Notes under the pieces: model-generated
Told to the model about the DNA's origin: nothing
The model's input: only the letters and a program-made list of their open reading frames with translations
Database searches by the model: none
Part shown: in pieces, positions 33,487 to 41,428 of the stretch
Layout: each line of letters starts with the position of its first letter
Numbering within the stretch: the stretch's first letter is position 1
Program-made: the position numbers and the translations under genes
Assembly (NCBI RefSeq): GCF_000768335.1
Contig: NZ_AVPT01000001.1
Span: 186,001 to 250,000, forward strand
Length of the DNA stretch: 64,000 bases
Direction: 5' to 3'
From: Lysobacter arseniciresistens ZS79
Lineage (GTDB): Bacteria; Pseudomonadota; Gammaproteobacteria; Xanthomonadales; Xanthomonadaceae

Positions 33487-33966
33487 ATGCCCACCCCACA
33501 GGAACTCGAATCCCGCCTCTGGAAGGCACTCGACAAGGACCGCACCGTGATGCTCGGCATCCACGACGCCGGCGGCCACATCCACCCGATGACCGCGCTG
33601 GTGGAGAACGACCGCGCGCCGATCTGGTTCTTCACCTCCCGCGACACCGAGTTGGCGCGGCAACTGGCCAGCCCGCGGCCGGGTTTCGCGACCCTGGCCT
33701 CGAAGGACCACGAGCTGTTCGCGGTGATCCAGGGCGAGCTGCGCATCGACAACGACCGCGCCGTCATCGACCGCCTGTGGAGCCCGTTCGTCGCCGCGTG
33801 GTTCGACGGCAAGGACGACCCGAAGGTCACCCTGCTGCGCTTCGACGCCGGTCCGGCCCAGGTCTGGGAGAACGAACACAGCCTGATCGCGGGGGTGAAG
33901 ATGCTGCTCGGCGCCGACCCGAAGAAGGACTACCAGGACAAGGTCGCCGACGTCGACCTGCGCTGA
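33487..33966 (+). CDS. Pyridoxamine-5'-phosphate oxidase family / general stress protein 26-like
   Basis: A 159-residue protein with the split-barrel flavin-binding fold: MLGIHDAGGHIHPMTALVE, PIWFFTSRDTELARQL, FATLASKDHELFAVIQGELRI and PFVAAWFDGKDDPKVTLLRFD match GsiB/COG3871-type proteins, which bind FMN or F420-like cofactors and are linked to stress responses. It is smaller than true PdxH (about 210 aa), so pyridoxal synthesis is unlikely. AGGA precedes the ATG. Monocistronic. Confidence 0.85.
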   Translation: MPTPQELESRLWKALDKDRTVMLGIHDAGGHIHPMTALVENDRAPIWFFTSRDTELARQLASPRPGFATLASKDHELFAVIQGELRIDNDRAVIDRLWSPFVAAWFDGKDDPKVTLLRFDAGPAQVWENEHSLIAGVKMLLGADPKKDYQDKVADVDLR

Positions 33967-34060
33967 CCCCCGGCGCGCGACCGCCCCCGGCTTGACCTGG
34001 ATCGCCTGCCGGGCGCGGGCGGGCGGGCTAGCATGCGGCCATCCCTCAAAGGAGGCGCCC

Positions 34061-34378
34061 ATGCACGGCGAGTACAAGGTCCCCGGCGGCAAGCTGGTGG
34101 TGGTCGACCTGGAGGTGGTGGACGGACGGCTGGCCGCGGTGCAGGTCAGCGGCGACTTCTTCCTGCATCCCGACAGCGCGCTGGACACGATCAACATCGC
34201 CCTGCTCGGGCAGCCGGCCGATGCCGTCGAGGAGCAGCTGACCACCGCGGTCGACGCCGCACTCGGGCCATCGGTCAGCCTCTACGGCGTGAACCCGCAG
34301 GCAGTGGCGATCGCCGTGCGCCGCGCGCTTGATGCCGGCGACGGCGGCGGCCGCGGCCCGCAGGAGGCCGCGCCATGA
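34061..34378 (+). CDS. Lipoate-protein ligase accessory domain (LplB-type)
   Basis: A 105-residue protein starting MHGEYKVPGGKLVVVDLEV, with VQVSGDFFLHPDS and INIALLGQPADAVEEQL. This is the small C-terminal accessory domain of lipoate-protein ligases, here a separate gene as in Thermoplasma LplB (family knowledge). In split enzymes it is required to form lipoyl-AMP. A perfect AAAGGAGG site lies upstream, and the ATG of the catalytic subunit overlaps its stop (ATGA at 34375-34378), so the two are made in a fixed ratio. Confidence 0.82.
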   Translation: MHGEYKVPGGKLVVVDLEVVDGRLAAVQVSGDFFLHPDSALDTINIALLGQPADAVEEQLTTAVDAALGPSVSLYGVNPQAVAIAVRRALDAGDGGGRGPQEAAP

Positions 34379-35151
34379 GCCGCAGCCTCTGGACCGACCA
34401 CGACTGGCAGCTCATCCACGATGCCCCGCAGCCGCCGGCGCTGCACATGGCGCTCGACGACGTGCTGGTCGACGAGGTCTCCGCCGGCCGCCGCCGCCCC
34501 ACCCTGCGGATCTGGGAGTGGGCGTCGTCGGCGGTGGTGATCGGCCGCTTCCAGTCGCTGCGCAACGAGGTCGACGCCGACGCCGCGCGCCACCACGGCA
34601 TCGAGGTGGTCCGGCGCATCAGCGGTGGCGGCGCGATGTTCATCGAACCGGGCAACACCATCACCTACTCCATCGTCGCGCCGGTCTCGCTGGTGGACGG
34701 CATGAGCTTCGAGCAGGCCTACGCCTACATGGACGAGTGGGTGCTGGCGGCGCTGGCCGAGCTCGGCATCGACGCGTGGTACCAGCCGCTCAACGACATC
34801 ACCTCGGCCGCCGGCAAGATCGCCGGCGCGGCCCAGGCCCGGCGCGGCAACGCGGTGCTGCACCACGTCACCATGGCCTACGACATCGATGCGGCGAAGA
34901 TGCTCGACGTGCTGCGGATCGGCCGCGAAAAGCTGTCCGACAAGGGCACCACCAGCGCCAACAAGCGGGTCGACCCGCTGCGCAGCCAGACCGGACTGCC
35001 GCGCGAAGCGGTGATCGCGAAGATGCTGGAGGTGTTCCGGCAGCGCCACGGCGGCACCCGCGACACCCTGGGCCCGGCAGAGCTGGAGCGCGCCGAGGCG
35101 GTGGCGGCCGGCAAGTTCGGCAGCCCGGCCTGGACCGGCCTGGTGCCCTGA
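34375..35151 (+). CDS. lplA: Lipoate-protein ligase catalytic subunit (LplA-type)
   Basis: A 258-residue protein. RRISGGGAMFIEPGNTITYS is the lipoate/ATP-binding motif and DITSAAGKIAGAAQARRGNA contains the catalytic lysine (AGKIAG). It should activate lipoate with ATP and transfer it to lysines of lipoyl domains (PDH, OGDH, GcvH). Its accessory domain is encoded just upstream as a separate overlapping gene, forming a bipartite enzyme rather than the single-chain E. coli LplA. Length fits the N-terminal domain alone. Downstream is a convergent LpxR-like gene. Confidence 0.9.
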   Translation: MSRSLWTDHDWQLIHDAPQPPALHMALDDVLVDEVSAGRRRPTLRIWEWASSAVVIGRFQSLRNEVDADAARHHGIEVVRRISGGGAMFIEPGNTITYSIVAPVSLVDGMSFEQAYAYMDEWVLAALAELGIDAWYQPLNDITSAAGKIAGAAQARRGNAVLHHVTMAYDIDAAKMLDVLRIGREKLSDKGTTSANKRVDPLRSQTGLPREAVIAKMLEVFRQRHGGTRDTLGPAELERAEAVAAGKFGSPAWTGLVP

Positions 35152-35166
35152 CGCGCAGCGCCCGCG

Positions 35167-36234
35167 TTACAGCGAGCGGCTGACGGTGAAGCTGCCGAAC
35201 GACGGGCGCTCCCGCTGCCCCTCGAACTCGCGGGTCCGGAAGTAACGCGCGAGCGCGAACTTCCAGCCGCCCACCGTCACCGCCGCGCCGACCGCGAGGT
35301 CGGCCACCATCGCCCGCTTGTCGACCGAGTGGCTGTCGCGGAACAGGGTGCCGTCGAGGCTGACGTCGTAGATCGACCAGTAACCGTCCACCGCGGCAAA
35401 GGCGTGCCAGGCCCAGCCGGCCGGCAGGCGGCCGTTGGCCGGCGGCGCGGTGTTGTCGCCGGCCGGGCGCACCGGGCTGGAGCCGAAATCGTCGGGCAGC
35501 CGGTGGCCCAGCCGCACCTCGTAACCGGCGTTGAGCCGCGTCATCGGGCTGCCAAGCGCGCCGCCCCAGTGGCTGATCGCATCCACCTGCAGGCCGCCGT
35601 CGCCGACCGACCACTTGCCGTCGCGGTGCGTGCGCTCGTAACGGATGCCGAGCACCGGCTCGTTCGGCAGCTGGTGGTCCCAGCCGCGGAACTCCTCGGA
35701 GCCGGTCAGGTCGTGGACCCAGCCCTGCACGTCCTCGGCCATCGACGCCGGCCCGACCACGCCGGCACCGACCAGCACGGTGTCCAGGGTGTCGTCGCGG
35801 CGCAGGTTGTAGCCGGCGATGCCCATCAGCAGGCCGGCGTATGGGCGGTCCTCGACCATCAGGTCGGTGCGGAACGGGTCGGTCGGCGTGTAGATGTTCT
35901 GGCTCAGCCGCACGACCATGTTGAGCTGGTCGACGCCCTCCGGGTGGCGCGCGCCGACCCGCGTGTTGAGCCATCGCGCCAGCCACGGCAGGTTGGGGTC
36001 GTCGGTGAAGTCGACCAGGTTGGGCGACACCAGCGTCAGTTGCAGGCCGTTGGTGTAGCCCTGGTCCTGGCTGGCCAGCAGGTCGTTGTCGACACGCAGG
36101 CTGACCACCGGCGGCGACAGCGTGCGCGCGCCGGGCACGGACGCCTGGTCGCCGGCGGCGAGCGCGGGCGTCGCGGCGGCCGCCAGCGCAGTGGAAAGAA
36201 GCAGGGAGGCGAGGGTGCGGGTTCGCATCGGCAT
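35167..36234 (-). CDS. lpxR: Lipid A 3'-O-deacylase (LpxR family)
   Basis: A 355-residue outer-membrane protein precursor with a signal peptide ending near TPALA. The N-terminal strand DNDLLASQDQGYTNGLQLTL carries the LpxR family motif (DND, then YTNG), and EEFRGWDHQLPNEPVLGIR is the second conserved block with the W-H-Q-L-x-N-E-P pattern. The rest alternates amphipathic beta strands, ending in the aromatic FTVSRSL typical of beta barrels. It should remove the 3'-acyloxyacyl group from lipid A, altering recognition and permeability. Start ATG 36234 gives a good signal; an adjacent ATG at 36228 is equivalent. Confidence 0.88.
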   Translation of the reverse strand: MPMRTRTLASLLLSTALAAAATPALAAGDQASVPGARTLSPPVVSLRVDNDLLASQDQGYTNGLQLTLVSPNLVDFTDDPNLPWLARWLNTRVGARHPEGVDQLNMVVRLSQNIYTPTDPFRTDLMVEDRPYAGLLMGIAGYNLRRDDTLDTVLVGAGVVGPASMAEDVQGWVHDLTGSEEFRGWDHQLPNEPVLGIRYERTHRDGKWSVGDGGLQVDAISHWGGALGSPMTRLNAGYEVRLGHRLPDDFGSSPVRPAGDNTAPPANGRLPAGWAWHAFAAVDGYWSIYDVSLDGTLFRDSHSVDKRAMVADLAVGAAVTVGGWKFALARYFRTREFEGQRERPSFGSFTVSRSL

Positions 36235-36380
36235 ATTCTGTTTGTCCCGGAGCGGGCGATAAACAGCCGTTCCATGCATTTACTGTTTCCGCATTGGAAC
36301 AATTGGCGGACCCCACCGACGGTGCCGGGGCCACTCCCGCGTGTCTTGGGCGCGTCGCTGGTGCTGGCGCGGGTCGGCGG

Positions 36381-37082
36381 CTAGCGCGCGGCCGCCTTGC
36401 GTTCGCTGTAGCGGTCCACGAGGTAGTCGCTGCGCCCGCGCACCATCAGGGTGAACTTCACCAGCTCCTCCATCACGTCCACCACCCGGTCACGGTAGGA
36501 CGACGGCTTCATCCGACCGTCGTCGTCGAACTCCTGCCAGGCCTTCGGCACCGACGACTGGTTGGGGATCGTCACCATCCGCATCCAGCGGCCGAGCAGC
36601 CGCAGCGTGTTGACCGCGTTGAACGACTGCGAGCCGCCGCATACCTGCATCACGGCCAGCGTCCGGCCCTGGGTCGGGCGGATTCCGCCCTGCTCCAGCG
36701 GCAGCCAGTCGATCTGGTTCTTGAACACGCCGGTCACCGTGCCGTGGCGTTCCGGCGACACCCACACCTGCCCTTCGGACCATTGCGACCACTCGTTGAG
36801 GCGCCGCACTTGCGGATGATCCCGCCCGACGCTGTCGACGACCGGCAGTTCGTGCGGGTCGAACACCCGGGTCTCGGCACCTAGGTGGCGCAGCACGCGT
36901 TCGGCCTCCAGCGCGAGCTTGCGGCTGTAGGACTGGGGACGCAGCGAGCCGTACAACAGCAGGATCCGCGGCGGATGTCCGGGGTCGTCCGCGGCGCGCA
37001 GATCCGCGGCGCGGGGTGTTGGCAGCAGATCGGTATCGACCAGCGGCTCATCGATGGCCATGGATTGTTGATGGATATTCAT
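36381..37082 (-). CDS. arsH: ArsH, NADPH-dependent FMN reductase of the arsenic locus
   Basis: A 233-residue flavodoxin-fold protein. [20 protein letters not shown] is the FMN phosphate-binding loop, [20 protein letters not shown] the second conserved segment, and [14 protein letters not shown] the third, matching ArsH. It is reported to oxidise trivalent organoarsenicals and reduce quinones or metals. It is divergent from arsR with only 17 bp between the outermost start codons. An internal ATG at 37061 (MAIDEPLVD) leaves room for a minus-strand promoter and may be the true start; either gives a full domain. Confidence 0.92.
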   Translation of the reverse strand: MNIHQQSMAIDEPLVDTDLLPTPRAADLRAADDPGHPPRILLLYGSLRPQSYSRKLALEAERVLRHLGAETRVFDPHELPVVDSVGRDHPQVRRLNEWSQWSEGQVWVSPERHGTVTGVFKNQIDWLPLEQGGIRPTQGRTLAVMQVCGGSQSFNAVNTLRLLGRWMRMVTIPNQSSVPKAWQEFDDDGRMKPSSYRDRVVDVMEELVKFTLMVRGRSDYLVDRYSERKAAAR

Positions 37083-37100
37083 TCGATTATTCTAGAACAA
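37061..37100. promoter_or_regulatory. Overlapping, symmetric divergent promoters for arsH and arsR
   Basis: Plus strand: TTGTTG (37065-37070), a 17-bp spacer, TATTCT (37088-37093). Minus strand: TTGTTC (37099-37094), a 17-bp spacer, then TATCCA. The two fully interleave, with dyad arms ATTGTT (37064-37069) and AACAAT (37095-37100). The predicted arsR transcript would start at or next to the ATG at 37100, and no ribosome-binding sequence precedes that ATG, suggesting a leaderless mRNA. ArsR bound in this 40 bp would block both promoters. Confidence 0.6.
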
Positions 37101-37432
37101 TGGAAACAACCGCCGCCATCCAGTCGCTCAACGCACTCGGCCACGCCACCCGCCTGCACGCTTTCCGCATGCTGGTGGAAGCCGGCCCGGCCGGACGCAT
37201 GGCCGGCGAGATCGCCGAGGCGTTGTCGGTGCCGGGCGCGACGCTGTCGTTCCACCTCAAGGAGCTGGTCAACGCCGGCCTCGTCCACGGCGAGAGCCGC
37301 GGCCGCAACGTCTGCTACCGCGCGGATTTCGACGCGATGCAGGCGCTGATCGGCTACCTCACCCACAACTGCTGCGCCGGGTCGGCCGCCGCGGGTTGCG
37401 GGCCCGGCGCGACGGGCGGCCGCGGCTGCTGA
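37100..37432 (+). CDS. arsR: ArsR family arsenite-responsive repressor
   Basis: A 110-residue winged-helix repressor. The DNA-binding helix region AEALSVPGATLSFHLKELVNAGLV is clear, followed by SRGRNVCYRADF. The As(III) site is not the classic CxC in the recognition helix but the C-terminal tail, NCCAGSAAAGC with further cysteine at the end, as in the Acidithiobacillus-type ArsR. Arsenite binding should release it from DNA. It heads the arsR-arsC-acr3 operon and probably controls divergent arsH as well. The ATG has no ribosome site, suggesting leaderless translation. Confidence 0.92.
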   Translation: METTAAIQSLNALGHATRLHAFRMLVEAGPAGRMAGEIAEALSVPGATLSFHLKELVNAGLVHGESRGRNVCYRADFDAMQALIGYLTHNCCAGSAAAGCGPGATGGRGC

Positions 37433-37461
37433 CCTTCCCTGCCCACCACGAGCACCCAACC

Positions 37462-37989
37462 ATGAAACCCCGCGTCCTGTTCCTCTGCACCGGCAACTCG
37501 GCCCGCAGCGTCCTCGCCGAGGCCACCCTGCGCGCCTGGGCCGGCGACCGCTTCGAGGTGCACAGCGCCGGCAGCCACCCCTCCGGCACGGTCAACCCGT
37601 TCGCGCTGGGCCAGCTGGCGGCCGAAGGCATCGCCACCGCGGGGCTGCGCAGCAAGTCGTGGGACGAGTTCGCCGGCGCGGACGCGCAGCCGCTGGATCT
37701 CGTGGTGACCGTCTGCGACGCGGCCGCGGCGGAGGCCTGCCCGGTGGTGTTCGGCGACTTCATCCGCACCCACTGGGGCCTGCCCGATCCGGCCGCGGTG
37801 GACGGCAGCGACGACGACAGGCGTGCCGCCTTCGCCGAGGCGCACCGCATCATCAAGGCACGCCTGCTCGCCTTCCTCGCGATCCCCGCCGCCACCTGGG
37901 ACGACCGCGAGGCGCTGAAGCCGGCGCTCGACCGCATCGGCTTCGTGCAGCCCGAACCGGAAACCAGCGGAGGCGATGCCGATGTCTGA
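37462..37989 (+). CDS. arsC: Thioredoxin-linked arsenate reductase ArsC
   Basis: A 175-residue enzyme of the low-molecular-weight tyrosine phosphatase fold. The P-loop CTGNSARS gives catalytic C9; C85 and C93 (VTVCDAAAAEACP) provide the relay cysteines, so this is the thioredoxin-coupled type. WGLPDPAAVDG carries the DP motif. It reduces arsenate to arsenite for export by the downstream ACR3 carrier. It follows arsR by 29 bp and overlaps acr3 by 14 bp. The C-terminus is longer than typical (about 140 aa), with a helix ending in QPEPETSGG. Confidence 0.92.
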   Translation: MKPRVLFLCTGNSARSVLAEATLRAWAGDRFEVHSAGSHPSGTVNPFALGQLAAEGIATAGLRSKSWDEFAGADAQPLDLVVTVCDAAAAEACPVVFGDFIRTHWGLPDPAAVDGSDDDRRAAFAEAHRIIKARLLAFLAIPAATWDDREALKPALDRIGFVQPEPETSGGDADV

Positions 37990-39076
37990 CGCCATTTCTG
38001 CCGCCGACACCCCGCGGATCGGCTTCTTCGAGCGCTACCTCACCCTCTGGGTCGCGCTGTGCATCGTCGCCGGCACCGGCCTGGGCTACCTGCTGCCCGG
38101 CACCTTCGCCCGGCTCGGCGCGATGGAGGTCGCCAGCGTCAACCTGCCGGTCGCCGTGCTGATCTGGCTGATGATCATCCCGATGCTGCTGAAGGTGGAT
38201 TTCGGCGCGCTCGGGCAGGTCGGCCGGCACTGGCGCGGCATCGGCGTGACACTGTTCATCAACTGGGCGATCAAGCCGTTCTCGATGGCGCTGCTCGGCT
38301 GGCTGTTCGTGCGCCACGTGTTCGCGCCGTGGCTGCCGGCCGGCCAGGTCGACTCCTACATCGCCGGGCTGATCCTGCTGGCCGCCGCGCCGTGCACGGC
38401 GATGGTGTTCGTGTGGAGCAACCTGTGCCGCGGCGATGCCAACTTCACCCTCAGCCAGGTCGCGCTCAACGACGCGATCATGGTGGTCGCCTTCGCGCCG
38501 CTGGTGGCGCTGTTGCTGGGGCTGTCGTCGATCACCGTGCCGTGGGCGACGCTGGCGCTGTCGGTCGGGCTGTACATCGTGGTGCCGGTGGTGGTGGCGC
38601 TGCTGCTGCGGCGCTGGCTGCTGGCGCATGGCGGGCCGGCGCGGCTGGACGCGTGGCTGGCGCGGCTGGCGCCGGTGTCGCTGGTCGCGCTGCTGCTGAC
38701 GCTGGTGCTGCTGTTCGGCTTCCAGGGCCGGCAGATCATCGACCAGCCGCTGGTCATCGCCATCCTCGCGGTGCCGATCCTGATCCAGGTGTACTTCAAC
38801 TCCGGCCTGGCCTACTGGCTCAACCGCCGCCTCGGCGTCGCCCACTGCGTGGCGGGGCCGTCCGCGCTGATCGGCGCAAGCAATTTCTTCGAACTGGCCG
38901 TCGCGACCGCGGTGAGCGTGTTCGGCGTGCATTCCGGCGCCGCGCTGGCGACGGTGGTCGGCGTGCTGATCGAGGTGCCGGTGATGCTGTCGGTGGTGCG
39001 GATCGTCAACCGCTCACAACGCTGGTACGAGGGCGCTCCGGTGCGTCCCACCGCTACACAGGCGGACCGGGCATGA
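37976..39076 (+). CDS. acr3: ACR3 family arsenite efflux permease
   Basis: A 366-residue carrier with ten membrane helices. The ACR3 signatures are present: LAAAPCTAMVFVWSNLCRGD with the essential cysteine in helix 4, and FTLSQVALNDAIMV; NFFELAVATAVSVFG and GVLIEVPVML mark the last helices. It exports As(III), using the proton gradient, as the final step after ArsC. Last full gene of the arsR-arsC-acr3 operon; a 21-codon frame overlaps its stop. Confidence 0.93.
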   Translation: MPMSDAISAADTPRIGFFERYLTLWVALCIVAGTGLGYLLPGTFARLGAMEVASVNLPVAVLIWLMIIPMLLKVDFGALGQVGRHWRGIGVTLFINWAIKPFSMALLGWLFVRHVFAPWLPAGQVDSYIAGLILLAAAPCTAMVFVWSNLCRGDANFTLSQVALNDAIMVVAFAPLVALLLGLSSITVPWATLALSVGLYIVVPVVVALLLRRWLLAHGGPARLDAWLARLAPVSLVALLLTLVLLFGFQGRQIIDQPLVIAILAVPILIQVYFNSGLAYWLNRRLGVAHCVAGPSALIGASNFFELAVATAVSVFGVHSGAALATVVGVLIEVPVMLSVVRIVNRSQRWYEGAPVRPTATQADRA

Positions 39077-39138
39077 GCGACATCCGCGCCGTTCCGCCTA
39101 CGGCCTCGTCCGACTACCTGCGCAAGGACCTGTCCTGA
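39073..39138 (+). CDS. 21-residue micro-ORF overlapping the acr3 stop
   Basis: ATG at 39073 overlaps the acr3 stop (ATGA), and the frame MSDIRAVPPTASSDYLRKDL-Ser ends at TGA 39136-39138. It has no known match. It may be the start of a truncated ars gene, a short regulatory peptide, or chance; the coupling overlap is the only positive sign. Confidence 0.3.
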   Translation: MSDIRAVPPTASSDYLRKDLS

Positions 39139-39183
39139 CCGCAGGCCACGCGAGCCGCGCCCGTTGACCGCCGGCTGCGGCGT

Positions 39184-40386
39184 TCAGCGCGATGCCTCCG
39201 CATGCCGGGCATGGGCGCGGGCCAGGGTCGCGTTGAGCGCGTCGCGGTCGGGGATGAAGCGGCGCAGTTCCTCGTCGAGCGCGGTCACGCGCTGCTCGGC
39301 GGCGACCAGCCGGGCGTAGAGCTTCTCGCGGTCGGCGGCGTAGGCCGCGTCGTCCAGCGCCAGGTACTCGCCCGCCAGCTGCCGCAGGTTGGCCACCATG
39401 CTGCGGGCCTTGCCCTTGTCGCTGGTCAGCGAGGCGATGACGGTGACCAGCAGGATCGCGCCGATCACCCACAGCGAGGTCGTTGTGCTGATCTCGATCA
39501 CGTTGACCGGCGCGCCATCGTTGATGAACGGCAGGTTGTTCTCGTGCAGCGCGTGCAGGATGAGCTTGGCGCCGATGAAGGCGAGGATCGCCGCCAGCCC
39601 GTACGGCAGGTACAGCAGCCGGTCCAGCAGGTGGTCGATCAGGAAGTACAGCTGGCGCAGCCCCAGCAGCGAGAACGCGGTGGCGGTGACCACCACGAAG
39701 GTGTCCTGGGTGAGGCCGAAGATCGCCGGGATGGAGTCCAGCGCGAACAGCAGGTCGGTGCCGCCGATCACCACCATCACCAGCATCAGCGGGGTCATCA
39801 TCCGGCGCCCGTCCTGCACGGTGAAGAGCTTCTGCCCGTCGTAGCGTTCGCTGGTGTGCAGCCAACGCCGGGCCAGCCGCATGACGATGTTGTCGTGGTC
39901 GCCGGATTTCGGTGTGAGCAGGTGGCCGGCGGTCACCAGCAACAACAGGCCGAACAGGTAGAACACCCAGGCGAAGCGCTCCAGCAGCGCCGCGCCGATG
40001 AAGATCAACCCGATCCGAGCGACCAGCGAGAACACGATGCCGAACAGCAGCACCTTCTGCTGATACTGCCGTGGCACCGAAAAGCTGGACATGATGACCA
40101 GGAACACGAACACGTTGTCGACCGACAGCGCCTTCTCGGTGATGTAGCCGGCGAAGTACTCGGTGCCCATGCCGTCGCGGCCCCACAGCACCGTACCGAT
40201 GCCGAACAGCAGCGCGACGGCCACGTACAGCGTGGACCACACCGCCGACTCGCGCAGCGTCGGCACGTGCGCCTTGCGCACGTGGAAGATGTAGTCGAAC
40301 AGCAGCAGGCCGACGATCAGTACGATCGTCAGGGTCCAGACCGTCGGTGACACGTGGGGAGGCGTGAGGTCGGGCGGCGCCAGCAT
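39184..40386 (-). CDS. alx: TerC/Alx family membrane protein
   Basis: A 400-residue inner-membrane protein of the Alx branch. LFDYIFHVRKAHVPTLRESA is the typical Alx start, EKALSVDNVFVFLVIMSSF the first TerC motif and IGGTDLLFALDSIPAIFGL the second, with the charged residues inside helices. The C-terminus ends in a coiled-coil-like tail (DREKLYARLVAAEQRVTALDEEL) not seen in E. coli Alx. Alx exports manganese and is alkali-inducible there. No riboswitch is visible upstream here, unlike the TerC gene at 1078. The extended tail may mediate oligomers. Confidence 0.9.
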   Translation of the reverse strand: MLAPPDLTPPHVSPTVWTLTIVLIVGLLLFDYIFHVRKAHVPTLRESAVWSTLYVAVALLFGIGTVLWGRDGMGTEYFAGYITEKALSVDNVFVFLVIMSSFSVPRQYQQKVLLFGIVFSLVARIGLIFIGAALLERFAWVFYLFGLLLLVTAGHLLTPKSGDHDNIVMRLARRWLHTSERYDGQKLFTVQDGRRMMTPLMLVMVVIGGTDLLFALDSIPAIFGLTQDTFVVVTATAFSLLGLRQLYFLIDHLLDRLLYLPYGLAAILAFIGAKLILHALHENNLPFINDGAPVNVIEISTTTSLWVIGAILLVTVIASLTSDKGKARSMVANLRQLAGEYLALDDAAYAADREKLYARLVAAEQRVTALDEELRRFIPDRDALNATLARAHARHAEASR

Positions 40387-40411
40387 GGGGTCGAGGCTAG
40401 CGCGGCACCCG

Positions 40412-40828
40412 TTAGCGGAGCATCACGCGGCCGACCCGGATGGCCAGCCACGCTATCGGCAGGTAGGCGGCGAGCAGATCGAGCGCGATGAACCACGCCG
40501 GCGCCGGAATCATGTACGCCGCGGCGATGCCACCGAGCAGGAAGAAGCCGCCGACCACCCACGCCGGCACCGCCTTGCGGCCAATGGCGACGAGGTACGC
40601 GACCAGCGCACCGGCGAACGTCCCGAGCGCGTGCGCAAGGAACGGCGCGAGGAAGTGCTTCGGTTCAAAGAGATGGATGCCCGCCGCGAACCCCTCGGCG
40701 GTGGTGACGTCCACGCCGGCAGGCGGCGGGACCAGCGACGGGCCGACGGTGACGATCGCCATGTTGACGGCACTGCCGACGACGACCCCGCCGACCACGG
40801 CCAACACGTTGCGCAGCAGCTTCGGCAT
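40412..40828 (-). CDS. Membrane protein of unknown function, four helices
   Basis: A 138-residue protein with four hydrophobic segments (about 6-24, 58-78, 86-108, 112-130). Motifs such as HLFEPKHFLAPFLAHALGTFAGA and AWVVGGFFLLGGIAAAYMIPAPAWF recur in a family of small bacterial membrane proteins without a role. AAGGGGA lies before ATG 40828. It is 25 bp upstream of the alx-like gene on the same strand. Confidence 0.75.
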   Translation of the reverse strand: MPKLLRNVLAVVGGVVVGSAVNMAIVTVGPSLVPPPAGVDVTTAEGFAAGIHLFEPKHFLAPFLAHALGTFAGALVAYLVAIGRKAVPAWVVGGFFLLGGIAAAYMIPAPAWFIALDLLAAYLPIAWLAIRVGRVMLR

Positions 40829-40916
40829 GGCGTTCCCCTTGTTTGACGGCATCCCCCGATGCCCCTCCCATCTGCCGCCGCGCCCCGGGCGATGTCAACC
40901 GCCCCTGGGCGTGCCG

Positions 40917-41138
40917 CTAACGCCCGCAGGGGTAGACGTAGGTCAGCGCGTACATCCGCTCGGTGCTGTCGAACAGCCGCACGCAGATGCGGACATCGGC
41001 CAGGCGGGCGCGCTCCCGCGCCTGCGTCAGCGCGGCGCGCCATGCGGGGACGAACGCGGGGTGCCACTGGTCCCCGGCCGGCAAATCGATGACCTGTCCG
41101 TCCTGGGTGTGCTCGCGCAACTCGAATCGGTACGTCAT
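40917..41138 (-). CDS. Hypothetical 73-residue protein
   Basis: Starts MTYRFELREHTQDGQVIDLP and ends YALTYVYPCGR. Soluble, mixed alpha/beta appearance, one cysteine. No family recognised. Coding quality is typical of the neighbourhood. The ribosome site (GGTCCCCCC on the minus strand) is weak, so the start is uncertain. Confidence 0.6.
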   Translation of the reverse strand: MTYRFELREHTQDGQVIDLPAGDQWHPAFVPAWRAALTQARERARLADVRICVRLFDSTERMYALTYVYPCGR

Positions 41139-41428
41139 GGGGGGACCTGTCCGGGGGGAGGCGCCGCGCTGCGGCGAAGCCCAAAGGCTTGCATGGAGGC
41201 AACGGACGCGGCATCGACAAACATCCCGGATGGGGGTAGGAGTTTTCCGACAGACGACGCCCTGCGATCCCCCTGCGCCGCCGAGGCTCGGCGGCGGCCT
41301 ATTACCGGCGGGTGGATGGAGCGTTAGCCCGGCGTTCAACAGCGACGGTGGTCACGTATTTGCCGGCAGGACGGATCCGCGGGGACTGGCGCACCGGCCG
41401 GCGGGGTTCCGACCTCGGCGCGCGGGCC
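41139..41428. other. Non-coding spacer before the 21-bp repeat array
   Basis: About 290 bp without a convincing gene. It holds a GC-rich hairpin-prone stretch (GCCGCCGAGGCTCGGCGGC near 41277-41295) and weak 21-bp periodicity approaching 41429. No promoter, RNA gene or attachment site could be defended. Confidence 0.5.
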
